Below are positions 1 through 7,512 of a DNA stretch of 64,000 bases, piece by piece. Within the stretch, counting starts at the first letter, position 1; every line of letters starts with the position of its first letter. The notes below the pieces were generated by a model that saw nothing but the letters and a program-made list of their open reading frames with translations, was not told where the DNA came from and ran no database searches. Made by a program: the position numbers and the translations under genes. The stretch lies in the NCBI GenBank assembly GCA_050633885.1, contig JBOEHK010000005.1:310001-374000 (forward strand), given 5' to 3'. The stretch comes from JAWSVE01 sp050633885 (GTDB lineage: Bacteria > Pseudomonadota > Gammaproteobacteria > Pseudomonadales > Cellvibrionaceae).

Positions 1-867
1 TGATTCACCATCTAAAGGAGTTTCAATAAATGCAGCGATCATGGCATTCACAACTGCCGCCTGCATTTCGGAGCGCTCGTAATGATCGAGCATTTTAAAA
101 AGCGGCATGATGCTGGTAAAAATCGGTTTTCCTCGATTCTGCCCGGTACGCTCTTTGTCGTGTACATGGATAACACGTTGTCGTCCGAATCGCGTTCTTG
201 CAGGAATTCGCTCAAACTCCTGATCAAGACCTGCAACACCAAGCAACTGATCACCCGGATGAGTTTTCGCTATCCAGTAAGCTAAGGGAGCGCCGTAAAC
301 ATCGACCTCGATGCCACCGCGTATTTTTCTGTCATTGAGTCGGTCATTTGGATTCCCTAAACGATCTGGTTCGACTACCTGAATAGTTGTAGCGAAAGTC
401 TGGTGTCGTTGTGGAAGCCAAAGCGGAAGAGCAAGTGCTTCGCCGTTGATAAGACCAGAGCGAAACATCTGCGTGGTCAACCCGTTAAAGGTAAGGTTTC
501 TTGCCGCATCACAATCTGTCGTTTCAGCCCAACTGCGCCACAGAGCCTCCGTTTTTCTCGACCAGCTGTCGGCCCAATCTTTATCTTTGCCCAGGGCTTT
601 GTAATCCGGTAATGCCGATAGTCGGAGGCCAGTGCCTACAACATTGTCCACTAGCGTCTGGATTGCCCCGGCGGCGACACCATGATTTCTCGCTAAATCG
701 CGAGAGCGTGAAACCAGTGTGGACAGTTCATCAAGCAAGTCTGCATCAGGCGAACCAGCCATGGGACGCCAGCTGGATAATTCTCGTGCCGAAAGTGACG
801 CGCCTCTATGGGCCGTATCTGCAGCAAGCGGCAAGCCATTAGGCCCTAAGATCAATTGATTGCTCAT
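1..867 (-). CDS. Phage portal protein, lambda type (C-terminus outside window)
   Basis: An open frame on the minus strand starts with ATG at 867 and runs uninterrupted off the left edge (289 codons visible). The visible protein has the N-terminal pattern of lambda-family portals: a helical segment around DLARNHGVAAGAIQTLVDNVVG, then GTGLRLSA, a conserved NPNDRLN after VVEPDRLG, and RQRVIHVHDKERTGQNRG. Portals form the dodecameric ring at the capsid vertex through which DNA is packaged and to which the neck attaches. It lies directly after the gpW-like gene and terminase, the standard order of a lambda-type packaging module. The C-terminal third is missing only because of the window edge. Confidence 0.9.
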   Translation of the reverse strand, partial: MSNQLILGPNGLPLAADTAHRGASLSARELSSWRPMAGSPDADLLDELSTLVSRSRDLARNHGVAAGAIQTLVDNVVGTGLRLSALPDYKALGKDKDWADSWSRKTEALWRSWAETTDCDAARNLTFNGLTTQMFRSGLINGEALALPLWLPQRHQTFATTIQVVEPDRLGNPNDRLNDRKIRGGIEVDVYGAPLAYWIAKTHPGDQLLGVAGLDQEFERIPARTRFGRQRVIHVHDKERTGQNRGKPIFTSIMPLFKMLDHYERSEMQAAVVNAMIAAFIETPLDGES

Positions 868-915
868 AGCGCCTCAATTAGCTCGAGTTACATGGGTAAC
901 TCAGTTTTTCTAGTT

Positions 916-1143
916 TTAAAATCGCATGAATAAGGGGCCGCGCCTCGGGCGTCGCTCCTTTGTAGCGATCTCTGTTTTGAGTTTTGCGATATACGCATTG
1001 AGTTTGTTGATATCAGATTGCGCATAAGTCGTTGCGCCGTATCCACCCACTGACACGGTCACTTCTAGCTCACCGATCATCAACCGGTGAAGCGCACTTT
1101 CTGCCTCAACTAAACGCTGACGCAATGTGGATAAATCGCTCAT
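916..1143 (-). CDS. gpW-like head-tail joining protein
   Basis: Protein of 75 residues, the normal size of the lambda gpW family, which plugs the portal after packaging and provides the tail-docking surface. It begins MSDLSTLRQRLVEAESALHRL and has the family layout of two helices around a short beta hairpin (residues 23-38, with VSVGGYGATTY), ending in a basic tail. It sits between portal and large terminase, where gpW is expected; the gap to terminase is about 20 bp, so the genes are probably co-transcribed. The family call rests on size, position and pattern; 0.8 sure. Confidence 0.82.
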   Translation of the reverse strand: MSDLSTLRQRLVEAESALHRLMIGELEVTVSVGGYGATTYAQSDINKLNAYIAKLKTEIATKERRPRRGPLFMRF

Positions 1144-1164
1144 GGTTTTATTTTCCTACCCTCG

Positions 1165-3144
1165 TTAAAGATAAGGGTCATCTGCCACAACAGAGGCTCG
1201 TTGACGAAACGAGTTACTGGTTTTTGGTTTCATCGGCTGAACAGTTTCACTATCAACTGCTAGGCTTTGCTTTATTTCACCCAGTGCATTTTCAAAACGT
1301 TTCCACTGCACCTCTTTGAATCTGTCCACCCCATATATGCTCGCTGCAGCGCGTGCATAAACTCGGCAGTCCAATGCTTCGTTATTTCGAGCCGGATCTT
1401 TTTCCCAGGTCGCTTTTGGAAACCCTTTGTGCATTCGAATGATGCGGCGCTCAGCGGTCAGTTGTTTAAAGTACTCCTCGCCATACTGGGGAAAGTGGCA
1501 AGTACCCGGTGCGAAGCTTTCACCTGTAGCAAGCTCTTCATCAGTAAGTCGCGGTAGCTTCAACCAGCGATAAAGCTCTACTTTTGCAACCGGACCACTT
1601 ACATTCCAAACTCTCAATCCGCGACGTTTGCCACCGGTATCGGCTTTTGACACATTAAGAATGAGCGCGGTTTCAGTATCACGCCCCTTAATGGCGACAA
1701 CGGTTCTCGGCTGTGATGCTCTCGCACCAGCGCCACCCCATACTGCCTGAGGATACTGACGCACCCAGCCATACACATCTTGTGTGGCATAACCTGAATC
1801 GACACACATAACTCGTATCGGTAAGGTCGAACCCAGTGCGTGCGGCCAGTCTTTTGAAAGAACCTTATCCAGTTTTTTCCAGACTTCAGGTTGTGCGGTA
1901 TCACCGTCCAACACCAAATAGTCAACTGACCAAGATTCTTTATTGCGCCCCCATGCAACAATCTCGCATTCCAATCTATCCCTCTGAACATCGACTCCGG
2001 CAGTCAGGAACAAACCACCCTCAGGCACCGTTCCTACGCTGTACGATTCACGACGCTCGTATAAGCGTTCCCACTCAGGGGCTTCAAACTCTTCTTCATA
2101 AGATTCGCCAAGAACCGTATTCACAAAGCCTTTCATCAAATCCGGGTTTTGCTGTGCGCTTTCAAACACACGTGCAGCATCTTCCCAAGAAAACCAACCC
2201 ACAGGGCTGTATAACGATGACAAGTGATAGCCTTGTGTGTAGCCATCACCCTCGGCAGTGGCTTGCCAAAATCCTTGGTTCAACATCTCTGTCTTTTGAT
2301 GCTCTGCAATCAGAGCTTCGCAGGACTCACAGCAATACTGCGCTGTTTCTGGTTTGCCTTCATCCCATCGTAATTGCGAAAATCTCAAAGGCTGAGCATG
2401 TCCGCAAGTAGGGCAAGGCACATAGAAATAGCGTTGATCTGAGTTTTCAAACTCTCGTTGGATGCGCGATGTGCTTTTAATGGTCGGTGTGCTCACTAGC
2501 AGTATTTTTCGTCGGCGCGCAAACGTCGCACTTCGACGTTCTGCCAGCAAAATAGGATCGCCTTCACCTTCGACGTCTCCCGGATAACCATCTACCTCAT
2601 CCATAAACAGATAACGCGCAGGCATAGAGCGCAGACCAACCGCGCTATTCGCGCCGGTCATAACCAGCACGCCGCCCGGAAACTCTTTGGAGAGCACCGT
2701 GTTACCTGAATCTCTGCTTCGCGCTGGGGCAACACGCGCCCGGAGCTCCGTCACATCTTCAAGTTGCGGATCAATACGCTGGCGTGAATTACGTTTGGCC
2801 ATCTCAACGGTTGGAGAAACAGCCATCATCGGACCGGGTGCCATGTGAATAACATAGCCAATCCAATTATTACCGGCTTCGGTGCCACCAACCTGCGCAC
2901 CTTTCATAAATACAACGCGCTGAACCGGAGACGAAACGGACAAGCAGTCCATTATTTCTTGTAGATATGGCGTTCGCTGAGTTCGCCATCGACCAGGCTC
3001 TGCAGCAGACTTTGGCGAAAGCACCCGATACTCATCAGCCCATTGAGAAACCTGCAGCATCGGATCTGGCTTGATGCCTTCTCTCCAGGCTTTTTCTAAC
3101 TCTAGAGCGCCTTCATAAAATTCAGAATCGCCGTTCCTCGTCAT
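1165..3144 (-). CDS. Phage terminase large subunit, GpA family
   Basis: ATPase-nuclease motor that cuts and packages phage DNA. The start chosen is the ATG at 3144 (659 residues), because family similarity begins just after it at VSQWADEYRVLS; an open frame continues upstream to 3267 but overlaps the small-subunit gene. The modified Walker A is KGAQVGGTEAG (about residues 81-91) and Walker B is YLFMDEVD (about 179-185). A zinc-binding insert with CPTCGH and CCESCE pairs follows. The C-terminal nuclease half begins with TAGVDVQRDRLE. Family length is 600-700. No SD-like sequence of normal spacing precedes the start, so translational coupling to the small subunit is possible. Confidence 0.92.
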   Translation of the reverse strand: MTRNGDSEFYEGALELEKAWREGIKPDPMLQVSQWADEYRVLSPKSAAEPGRWRTQRTPYLQEIMDCLSVSSPVQRVVFMKGAQVGGTEAGNNWIGYVIHMAPGPMMAVSPTVEMAKRNSRQRIDPQLEDVTELRARVAPARSRDSGNTVLSKEFPGGVLVMTGANSAVGLRSMPARYLFMDEVDGYPGDVEGEGDPILLAERRSATFARRRKILLVSTPTIKSTSRIQREFENSDQRYFYVPCPTCGHAQPLRFSQLRWDEGKPETAQYCCESCEALIAEHQKTEMLNQGFWQATAEGDGYTQGYHLSSLYSPVGWFSWEDAARVFESAQQNPDLMKGFVNTVLGESYEEEFEAPEWERLYERRESYSVGTVPEGGLFLTAGVDVQRDRLECEIVAWGRNKESWSVDYLVLDGDTAQPEVWKKLDKVLSKDWPHALGSTLPIRVMCVDSGYATQDVYGWVRQYPQAVWGGAGARASQPRTVVAIKGRDTETALILNVSKADTGGKRRGLRVWNVSGPVAKVELYRWLKLPRLTDEELATGESFAPGTCHFPQYGEEYFKQLTAERRIIRMHKGFPKATWEKDPARNNEALDCRVYARAAASIYGVDRFKEVQWKRFENALGEIKQSLAVDSETVQPMKPKTSNSFRQRASVVADDPYL

Positions 3145-3178
3145 CCCTGACGCCACGGCATTAGAACGTCCGTGTTCG

Positions 3179-3721
3179 TCAATCGACCTTGGGCTGGATG
3201 TCGCTAAGCTCGGATAGGTGCTGTCTGACATAGGACTCCAACATGACATGCATCTTGTGCGGGTCAACCTCCAACTCTGCAGCCATTTGAGCCGATACCC
3301 TCGCTGGCCAACTTAGCCAAGCATCTCGCTCAGATCGAGCCATCCGAAAGACATGAGCTATCGCCTTGGCACGATCGACCAACTCTTTTTTAAGCTGCTG
3401 TAATTTGATTCGATTAGTTTGTGCCTTCAGCACTTCATTGGCAGTTCTGGCTTGCATATAGGTGGTGCCACCACCGGTATTGCCACTTTCACTTAGGGTA
3501 TCTGCGACCGCATCCAGTGCCGCTTTGGGGACTGCTTTTGTCGCACCCGATGATTTGCGTTGCTGGGCGCGATCCGTGTTGCGATCCCATTGCTTGTCGA
3601 CTTTATCGATATCAATCGTGCCATCAGATTCCGCTTGGATACGGCCAGACTTAATCGCTTTCCGCACTGCAGTATCAGATACCCCTCGATGTTTGGCATA
3701 AGCCCGCAGTGATACGCCCAT
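3179..3721 (-). CDS. Phage terminase small subunit (Nu1-like)
   Basis: Protein of 180 residues with an N-terminal winged-helix/HTH (residues 1-45; AKHRGVSDTAVRKAIKSGRI) typical of Nu1-like small terminases, which recognise the packaging site and load the large subunit. A polar linker follows and then a helical C-terminal part rich in K, R and Q that would contact the large subunit. It is the first gene of the leftward packaging operon and lies directly upstream of the GpA gene. The start is the ATG at 3721 preceded by an AGG-rich stretch. Intergenic DNA 3722-3827 separates it from divergent short genes and probably holds both promoters. Confidence 0.85.
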   Translation of the reverse strand: MGVSLRAYAKHRGVSDTAVRKAIKSGRIQAESDGTIDIDKVDKQWDRNTDRAQQRKSSGATKAVPKAALDAVADTLSESGNTGGGTTYMQARTANEVLKAQTNRIKLQQLKKELVDRAKAIAHVFRMARSERDAWLSWPARVSAQMAAELEVDPHKMHVMLESYVRQHLSELSDIQPKVD

Positions 3722-3827
3722 TTTTTAACCTGTTGTTTTTAATAGAATTAATAAGCAGAAATGAGTTGATAAGGCCGCTGAATGAAGCGTTCATGTGCTT
3801 AACAGAACAGCATTTGGAGACAACAAA

Positions 3828-4040
3828 ATGGCCCACAAACAAAACGCATTAGACTCTTTTTTAGCCAGGAAAGCCGAAATTGATAACGCGCTTGAGCGCC
3901 TTCAGGCACTCAGCGATGACCACTTCAACGCTCACCCCGACGAAATCAACTGGGGACACGTGGGCGATCTGGGGCACTACGCCGAACTCCTCAAACAAAT
4001 TACCGATTCAGCCTTTAAAGAAGGCGAACATGCCGAATAA
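3828..4040 (+). CDS. Small phage-type protein of unknown function
   Basis: Protein of 70 residues beginning MAHKQNALDSFLARKAEID. I chose the ATG at 3828 because GGAG lies 8 bases upstream; an open frame reaches further back to 3795 without a good ribosome site. The sequence is a single charged helical protein (ALERLQALSDDHF, then HVGDLGHYAELLKQI). It is the first of three rightward genes spaced by 10 bases or overlapping, so it is cotranscribed with the DUF3489 gene. I do not recognise a function. Small proteins of this type often accompany DUF3489 genes in mobile elements. Confidence 0.7.
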   Translation: MAHKQNALDSFLARKAEIDNALERLQALSDDHFNAHPDEINWGHVGDLGHYAELLKQITDSAFKEGEHAE

Positions 4041-4050
4041 GGAGCGCACT

Positions 4051-4506
4051 ATGAGCAAATTAACTGAAACTCAAGCCGCCATTTTACAAGCCGCTAGTAA
4101 GCGGCCAGATGGCAACATCGAGCCACTACCAAGTAATATCAACTCAGGCATTAAACCCAGAGTCATCCAAGGGCTTCTAACTCGGGAGCTCATCACCCAA
4201 AATGGCGATAGCTACACCATTAATGAAAATGGCTTTGACGCCATAGGCTTAGAAGCACCTTTACAATCAGAAACCCAAAAGACCATCACCCTACGAGAGG
4301 GCACTAAACAATCACGCATGATCGCACTAATGCAGCGCCCAGAAGGCGCTAGCATTGAAGAAATTTGTACTGAAACTGGCTGGCAAAAGCACACCGTTCG
4401 AGGCGTCTTTTCAAACACAGTTAAAAAACGATTGGGCCTGACGATCACTTCAAACAAAGATGATGGCCAACAACGTCGATATCGCGTGCAAGGAGGTGAC
4501 CAATGA
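4051..4506 (+). CDS. DUF3489 family protein
   Basis: Protein of 151 residues starting at an ATG with AAGGAG 9 bases upstream. It has the two-part layout of DUF3489: an N-terminal LTETQAAILQAASKRPDG winged-helix-like segment, and a C-terminal segment REGTKQSRMIALMQRPEGAS followed by IEEICTETGWQKHTVRGVF, a clear helix-turn-helix ending in KKRLGLTI. The family is of unknown biochemical function, most likely DNA binding. It is commonly found near DUF2924 proteins and large serine recombinases in phage-like elements. Here those partners are also present but about 17 kb away (21.3-23.1 kb), so the module appears split by the replication and cargo genes. Confidence 0.85.
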   Translation: MSKLTETQAAILQAASKRPDGNIEPLPSNINSGIKPRVIQGLLTRELITQNGDSYTINENGFDAIGLEAPLQSETQKTITLREGTKQSRMIALMQRPEGASIEEICTETGWQKHTVRGVFSNTVKKRLGLTITSNKDDGQQRRYRVQGGDQ

Positions 4507-4844
4507 GCACCCGCTGCTTTATTGCGATGACTAAAGACGATACCAATTACCAATCAATTTATTGTCATCACGATGGCTATGATTCAGGTAATGGTGTTGG
4601 GCCAACGCTACGGCAATATCACAATAGTGAATACCACGCCGAAAGCCTGATTGCGCTGGGCGACATTTCCTACGTACAGGGAGAAACAGTCTGTGCTTAC
4701 CACCGAGATCGTGGCGATGCCTGGGAGCAAATCCAACCAAGAACTACCCGAAGCGAATCGGAGCTATTTGCACTGGCCAAAGCATGTGATGCCCAATACC
4801 TGTATCTTTTTAAACAAAGCGAATGGCACACCTTTAAACTTTAA
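4503..4844 (+). CDS. Conserved small phage protein, function unknown
   Basis: Protein of 113 residues whose ATG overlaps the stop of the DUF3489 gene (ATGA), so it is translationally coupled. It carries the pattern IYCHHDGYDSGNGVG...LRQY...LIALGDISYV that recurs in a family of small proteins from phages and plasmids; I know of no assigned function. It contains no signal peptide or membrane segment. Its 3' end overlaps by 4 bases the end of the convergent methyltransferase gene. Confidence 0.75.
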   Translation: MSTRCFIAMTKDDTNYQSIYCHHDGYDSGNGVGPTLRQYHNSEYHAESLIALGDISYVQGETVCAYHRDRGDAWEQIQPRTTRSESELFALAKACDAQYLYLFKQSEWHTFKL

Positions 4845-6106
4845 TTCGCAACTGCTTCTGTTTGCATTGATAGGGCAATCTCATCAAAGGAAAGCTCATC
4901 ACTTTCACGGATAGCCTGCTCGCCAGAGTAGTCCTGCCAGCGCCTGATAATGACATCCACATACTTGGGATCCAATTCGATCAAGCGTGCTGCACGACCT
5001 GTTTTTTCACAAGCAATCAATGTGCTTCCAGATCCACCAAAAAGATCGAGCACAATGTCTCGGCTCTTACTGGAATTACGAAGCGCACGCTCAACCAACT
5101 CCACCGGTTTCATTGTTGGGTGCAAATCATTTTTAACGGGTTTGTTAAAAAACCAAACGTCTCCCTGATCACGAGCCCCACACCAAAAGTGGTCGTTGCC
5201 TTCGCGCCAACCATATAAAATCGGTTCATACTGACGCTGATAATCGGATCGACCTAGAGTGAAAGTATTTTTTGCCCATACGATAAATGTTGACCACTTT
5301 CCGCCAGCATCTCGAAACGCTTTTTGAAGCGTGTCTAATTCACTGGATGACATGGCGATGTAGCATGCTCCTTTAGTCACACTCAAAAGATTCGTGAGCG
5401 CATCTTTAAGAAACTGATAAAAATCATCACCCAGATTATCATTCATAATGCGCCGATCTTTACCGCGCATTTTATCTTTAGCGTTGTTGCCGTAATCAAC
5501 GTTATAGGGCGGATCGGTGAACGCCATATCGGCAAGCTCACCGCTCATTAATTTGTCTAAATCCTGCTTGCTGGTCGAGTCCCCACATAACAGTCGATGG
5601 TCACCCAAAATCCACACATCACCATGTCGACTTACAGGCTCATCTTCTACCTCGGGAATGTCATCCTCATCGCTTTCACCAGATTGTTCGTCGTTACCCA
5701 GAAGCTCATCCAGTTCCTCATCAGAGAAGCCGATGACATCAAGGTCAAAGCCCAGATCGCCTAATTCTTCAAGCTCAAGCTTGAGAAGCTCATCATTCCA
5801 TCCAGCGTTTTCAGCAATTTTGTTATCTGCAATCACCAATGCGCGACGTTGCGCTTCGGTCAAGTGGTGTAAAACGATCACCGGGACCGTGTCTAAACCA
5901 AGTTGCTGAGCCGCCATCAAGCGACCGTGGCCTGCGATGATGATGTTGTCATCACCGACCAAAATTGGATTCACGAAGCCAAACTCGGCTATCGAACCCG
6001 CTATTTGCGATACCTGTGTATCGTCATGCGTCCTCGCATTTTTGGCATAGGGAATGAGTCGTTGAAGCGACCAGTGCTCCACCGATTCGACAGTGTTAAG
6101 TTGCAT
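4841..6106 (-). CDS. DNA methyltransferase with N-terminal ParB-like domain
   Basis: Protein of 421 residues. Residues 12-100 form a ParB/sulfiredoxin-like domain (NARTHDDTQVSQIAGSI, IIIAGHGRLMAAQQLG). A very acidic linker (about 130-157) follows. The C-terminal part is an N6-adenine/N4-cytosine methyltransferase with the catalytic motif DPPY at 198-201 and the SAM-binding motif FGGSGST at 356-362. Catalytic motif before SAM motif is the beta-class order. It probably modifies phage DNA to evade host restriction, or marks the packaging region. No cognate restriction gene is adjacent. Such ParB-MTase fusions are typical prophage genes close to terminase. Confidence 0.92.
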   Translation of the reverse strand: MQLNTVESVEHWSLQRLIPYAKNARTHDDTQVSQIAGSIAEFGFVNPILVGDDNIIIAGHGRLMAAQQLGLDTVPVIVLHHLTEAQRRALVIADNKIAENAGWNDELLKLELEELGDLGFDLDVIGFSDEELDELLGNDEQSGESDEDDIPEVEDEPVSRHGDVWILGDHRLLCGDSTSKQDLDKLMSGELADMAFTDPPYNVDYGNNAKDKMRGKDRRIMNDNLGDDFYQFLKDALTNLLSVTKGACYIAMSSSELDTLQKAFRDAGGKWSTFIVWAKNTFTLGRSDYQRQYEPILYGWREGNDHFWCGARDQGDVWFFNKPVKNDLHPTMKPVELVERALRNSSKSRDIVLDLFGGSGSTLIACEKTGRAARLIELDPKYVDVIIRRWQDYSGEQAIRESDELSFDEIALSMQTEAVAN

Positions 6107-6252
6107 TAGATTACCTTGGAAATAGCGGTGCGAACCGCGAACCTGCGAACCCGGTTTAACGGGCTGTCGCTAGCGAAATGCGGCGGCCTTGCGACCCGCA
6201 TCGATTCGATGGCCAGGAAGGACCCATTTTTTTCTGGGGCCAGAAAAAGCAA
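6107..6252. other. GC-rich non-coding stretch upstream of the methyltransferase
   Basis: No convincing gene. An 86-codon minus-strand frame across 6156-6416 has a composition unlike a protein and overlaps the next gene. The segment contains GGAAGGACCC (6216-6225) followed by a run of T, and several GC-rich repeats near 6125-6200 (GCGAACC words). It presumably holds the methyltransferase promoter. A packaging-site role is possible but unproven. Confidence 0.35.
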
Positions 6253-6277
6253 AGCCACGGTGTGGTGGCCGTGGCTT
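6242..6277 (-). terminator. Rho-independent terminator of the leftward replication block
   Basis: Perfect 9-bp stem AAGCCACGG / CCGTGGCTT at 6252-6260 and 6269-6277 with an 8-base loop. On the minus strand the stem is followed by a T-rich run (complement of 6242-6253). It lies about 75 bp beyond the stop of the DUF6362-like gene and so ends the replication operon before the methyltransferase. Confidence 0.75.
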
Positions 6278-6352
6278 GTGTGCAGTTCAATCGTGAGATT
6301 AGCAAGTATTCTCGCTTAAAAACGGGGTTTTGTCCCACTGGGGGTTTTGGCA

Positions 6353-6742
6353 TTAGCACGCAGGTCTTTGCTCTTGAGCGAGCCGCTCCGCAATTTTTAT
6401 TAACGCCCCTTGCCAATAACGCTGTGCAGACGTTCTTGGAAACCCAGTCTCACGAGAGATCACTCGCCATGGCGTTCGATAGGCTCGTAACCAGATCAGG
6501 TTTCTTTCGCCATGATTGACAAACGTTATCCATGACAACGTTTCCTCCATGCGAGTGATTTGGTCTGGCGTTGGACGTAAACGAATCGTTTGAACCTCTT
6601 GTCTGGCGAGCTCTCTCCGATCGTATTTGATCTCTGGCCAATAGCTCACGTAACCCAAGCTTCGCTCACCAGGCAATTTACGCAGTGTTGATACACACTC
6701 CTCAAATCGGAGAGCAATGTGTTCTGGCGTGAAGTTATTCAT
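6353..6742 (-). CDS. DUF6362-like phage protein
   Basis: Protein of 129 residues, MNNFTPEHIALRFEECVSTL at the N-terminus, then the pattern GYVSYWPEI, RPTPDQITRMEETLSWI and WLRAYRTPWRVISRETGFPRTSAQRYW. The last segment is a good helix-turn-helix, reminiscent of the conserved core of the DUF6362 family found in prophages next to replication genes. Function is unknown; sequence-specific DNA binding is likely. Its ATG overlaps the stop of the RuvC-like gene by 4 bases, so it is the last gene of the overlapping replication operon and is followed by a terminator. Confidence 0.7.
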   Translation of the reverse strand: MNNFTPEHIALRFEECVSTLRKLPGERSLGYVSYWPEIKYDRRELARQEVQTIRLRPTPDQITRMEETLSWITFVNHGERNLIWLRAYRTPWRVISRETGFPRTSAQRYWQGALIKIAERLAQEQRPAC

Positions 6743-7512
6743 GATTGCTCTCCTATTCGTTGGTTAATAGCCCAATAAACCAAAGCCAATGCATCGGCTT
6801 CGTTATCATCCGCTGGCAGATGGCCTCGCGCTTTCGCAGACTCAATCATCATGCTTTTATTTGCATTACCTTTGCCTGTTGCGTGCCGCTTGATGGTTCC
6901 AACCGGAACACCCTCGTAGGCAATATTTTGTTGCTCACACCAAGCAGTAAGATGCGCCATAAAACCACCGTAAGCGTGAGCCGCATCCACACCCATGTGG
7001 CGACGAACTTCCTCAAAAAATACCATGCTGATAGGCCCAGCATTTTCGTTTAGCTCATTCAAGAAACGGTTGAACTTCAAAAAGCGCATGCCGCCACCTT
7101 GCCAGCGATCGTTTTTAAAACTGATGGTGCCGCTGTTGATCACACCTTGTTTGGAATGAACTGCCCATCCAGTTGTTGTACCCAAATCCAAGCACAGCAC
7201 TACAGGCAATGTTCGGTTGATACTCTCTTTCTCACCGAGATGGAGAGCTTCCCCTATAGGGGACTCTCCTCTCTCGTAGAGAGAGGGGGTTTGCGTGCAA
7301 TCTGGATTTATCTCTGAAACCCTTGAATTATCTGGGATTGTGTTCAGTTTGCAGGGGGTATCCGCAATCTGGGCTCCGCAATCTGCAATCTGGCTGGATG
7401 CCTTGTTATTGCTGACCTTCAGTTTGCGGGTAGTTTGCAGATTGCAGCAAACTGGTTCAGATTGCAGACTGCAAACGGCCATGTCCGAGGCCTTATTTTG
7501 ATCATGATTCAT
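6739..7512 (-). CDS. RuvC-like Holliday junction resolvase with unusual N-terminal extension
   Basis: The ATG at 7512 is chosen because GAGG lies about 9 bases upstream and overlaps the preceding stop; the product is 257 residues. The C-terminal 150 residues are an RNase H-fold RuvC-like nuclease: LDLGTTTGWA (first catalytic Asp), SMVFFEEVRRHMG (Glu), GTIKRHATGKGNANKSMM and DDNEADALALVYW (last Asp). Such enzymes cut branched DNA during phage replication and packaging. The first 100 or so residues are not part of the family: they are low in structure (repeated QIAD, CNLQ words) and are encoded by DNA full of repeats and palindromes (see 7242-7465), so a DNA-level function there is likely. Confidence 0.85.
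   Translation of the reverse strand: MNHDQNKASDMAVCSLQSEPVCCNLQTTRKLKVSNNKASSQIADCGAQIADTPCKLNTIPDNSRVSEINPDCTQTPSLYERGESPIGEALHLGEKESINRTLPVVLCLDLGTTTGWAVHSKQGVINSGTISFKNDRWQGGGMRFLKFNRFLNELNENAGPISMVFFEEVRRHMGVDAAHAYGGFMAHLTAWCEQQNIAYEGVPVGTIKRHATGKGNANKSMMIESAKARGHLPADDNEADALALVYWAINQRIGEQS
7242..7286. repeat. Paired palindromes (REP-like) inside the ruvC-like gene
   Basis: Two adjacent perfect palindromes. The first is CCCCTATAGGGG at 7251-7262, itself framed by GGAGAG (7242-7247) and CTCTCC (7264-7269). The second is CCTCTCTC-GTA-GAGAGAGG at 7268-7286. They resemble the CT/GA-rich palindromic intergenic repeats scattered in many bacterial genomes, here read in frame through the N-terminal extension (SLYERGE). 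Confidence 0.7.
7297..7465. repeat. Iteron-like cluster of GCAATCTG / CAGATTGC, candidate phage origin
   Basis: GCAATCTG occurs at 7297, 7364, 7378 and 7385, and its complement CAGATTGC at 7438 and 7458: six copies in 169 bp. A second word, AGTTTGC, occurs at 7346, 7421 and 7432, and inverted at 7447. The cluster starts about 40 bp beyond the primase-helicase stop, inside the 5' part of the ruvC-like gene. Origins made of repeats inside a replication gene are known from lambda (ori in gene O). Origin function here is inference. Confidence 0.5.

Noticed and set aside
1836..2411. 191-codon rightward frame inside the terminase gene
   Set aside because: Antisense shadow of a gene with strong family motifs.
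3145..3267. Longer N-terminus of the large terminase starting at 3267
   Set aside because: The extra residues overlap the small-subunit gene out of frame and lack family similarity; the ATG at 3144 is preferred.
5517..5909. Serine-rich 130-codon frame antisense to the methyltransferase
   Set aside because: A mirror of the acidic linker of the methyltransferase; no ribosome site.
6156..6416. 86-codon leftward frame before the methyltransferase
   Set aside because: It crosses a terminator hairpin and overlaps the DUF6362-like gene; composition (many Cys, Trp, Pro) is not protein-like.
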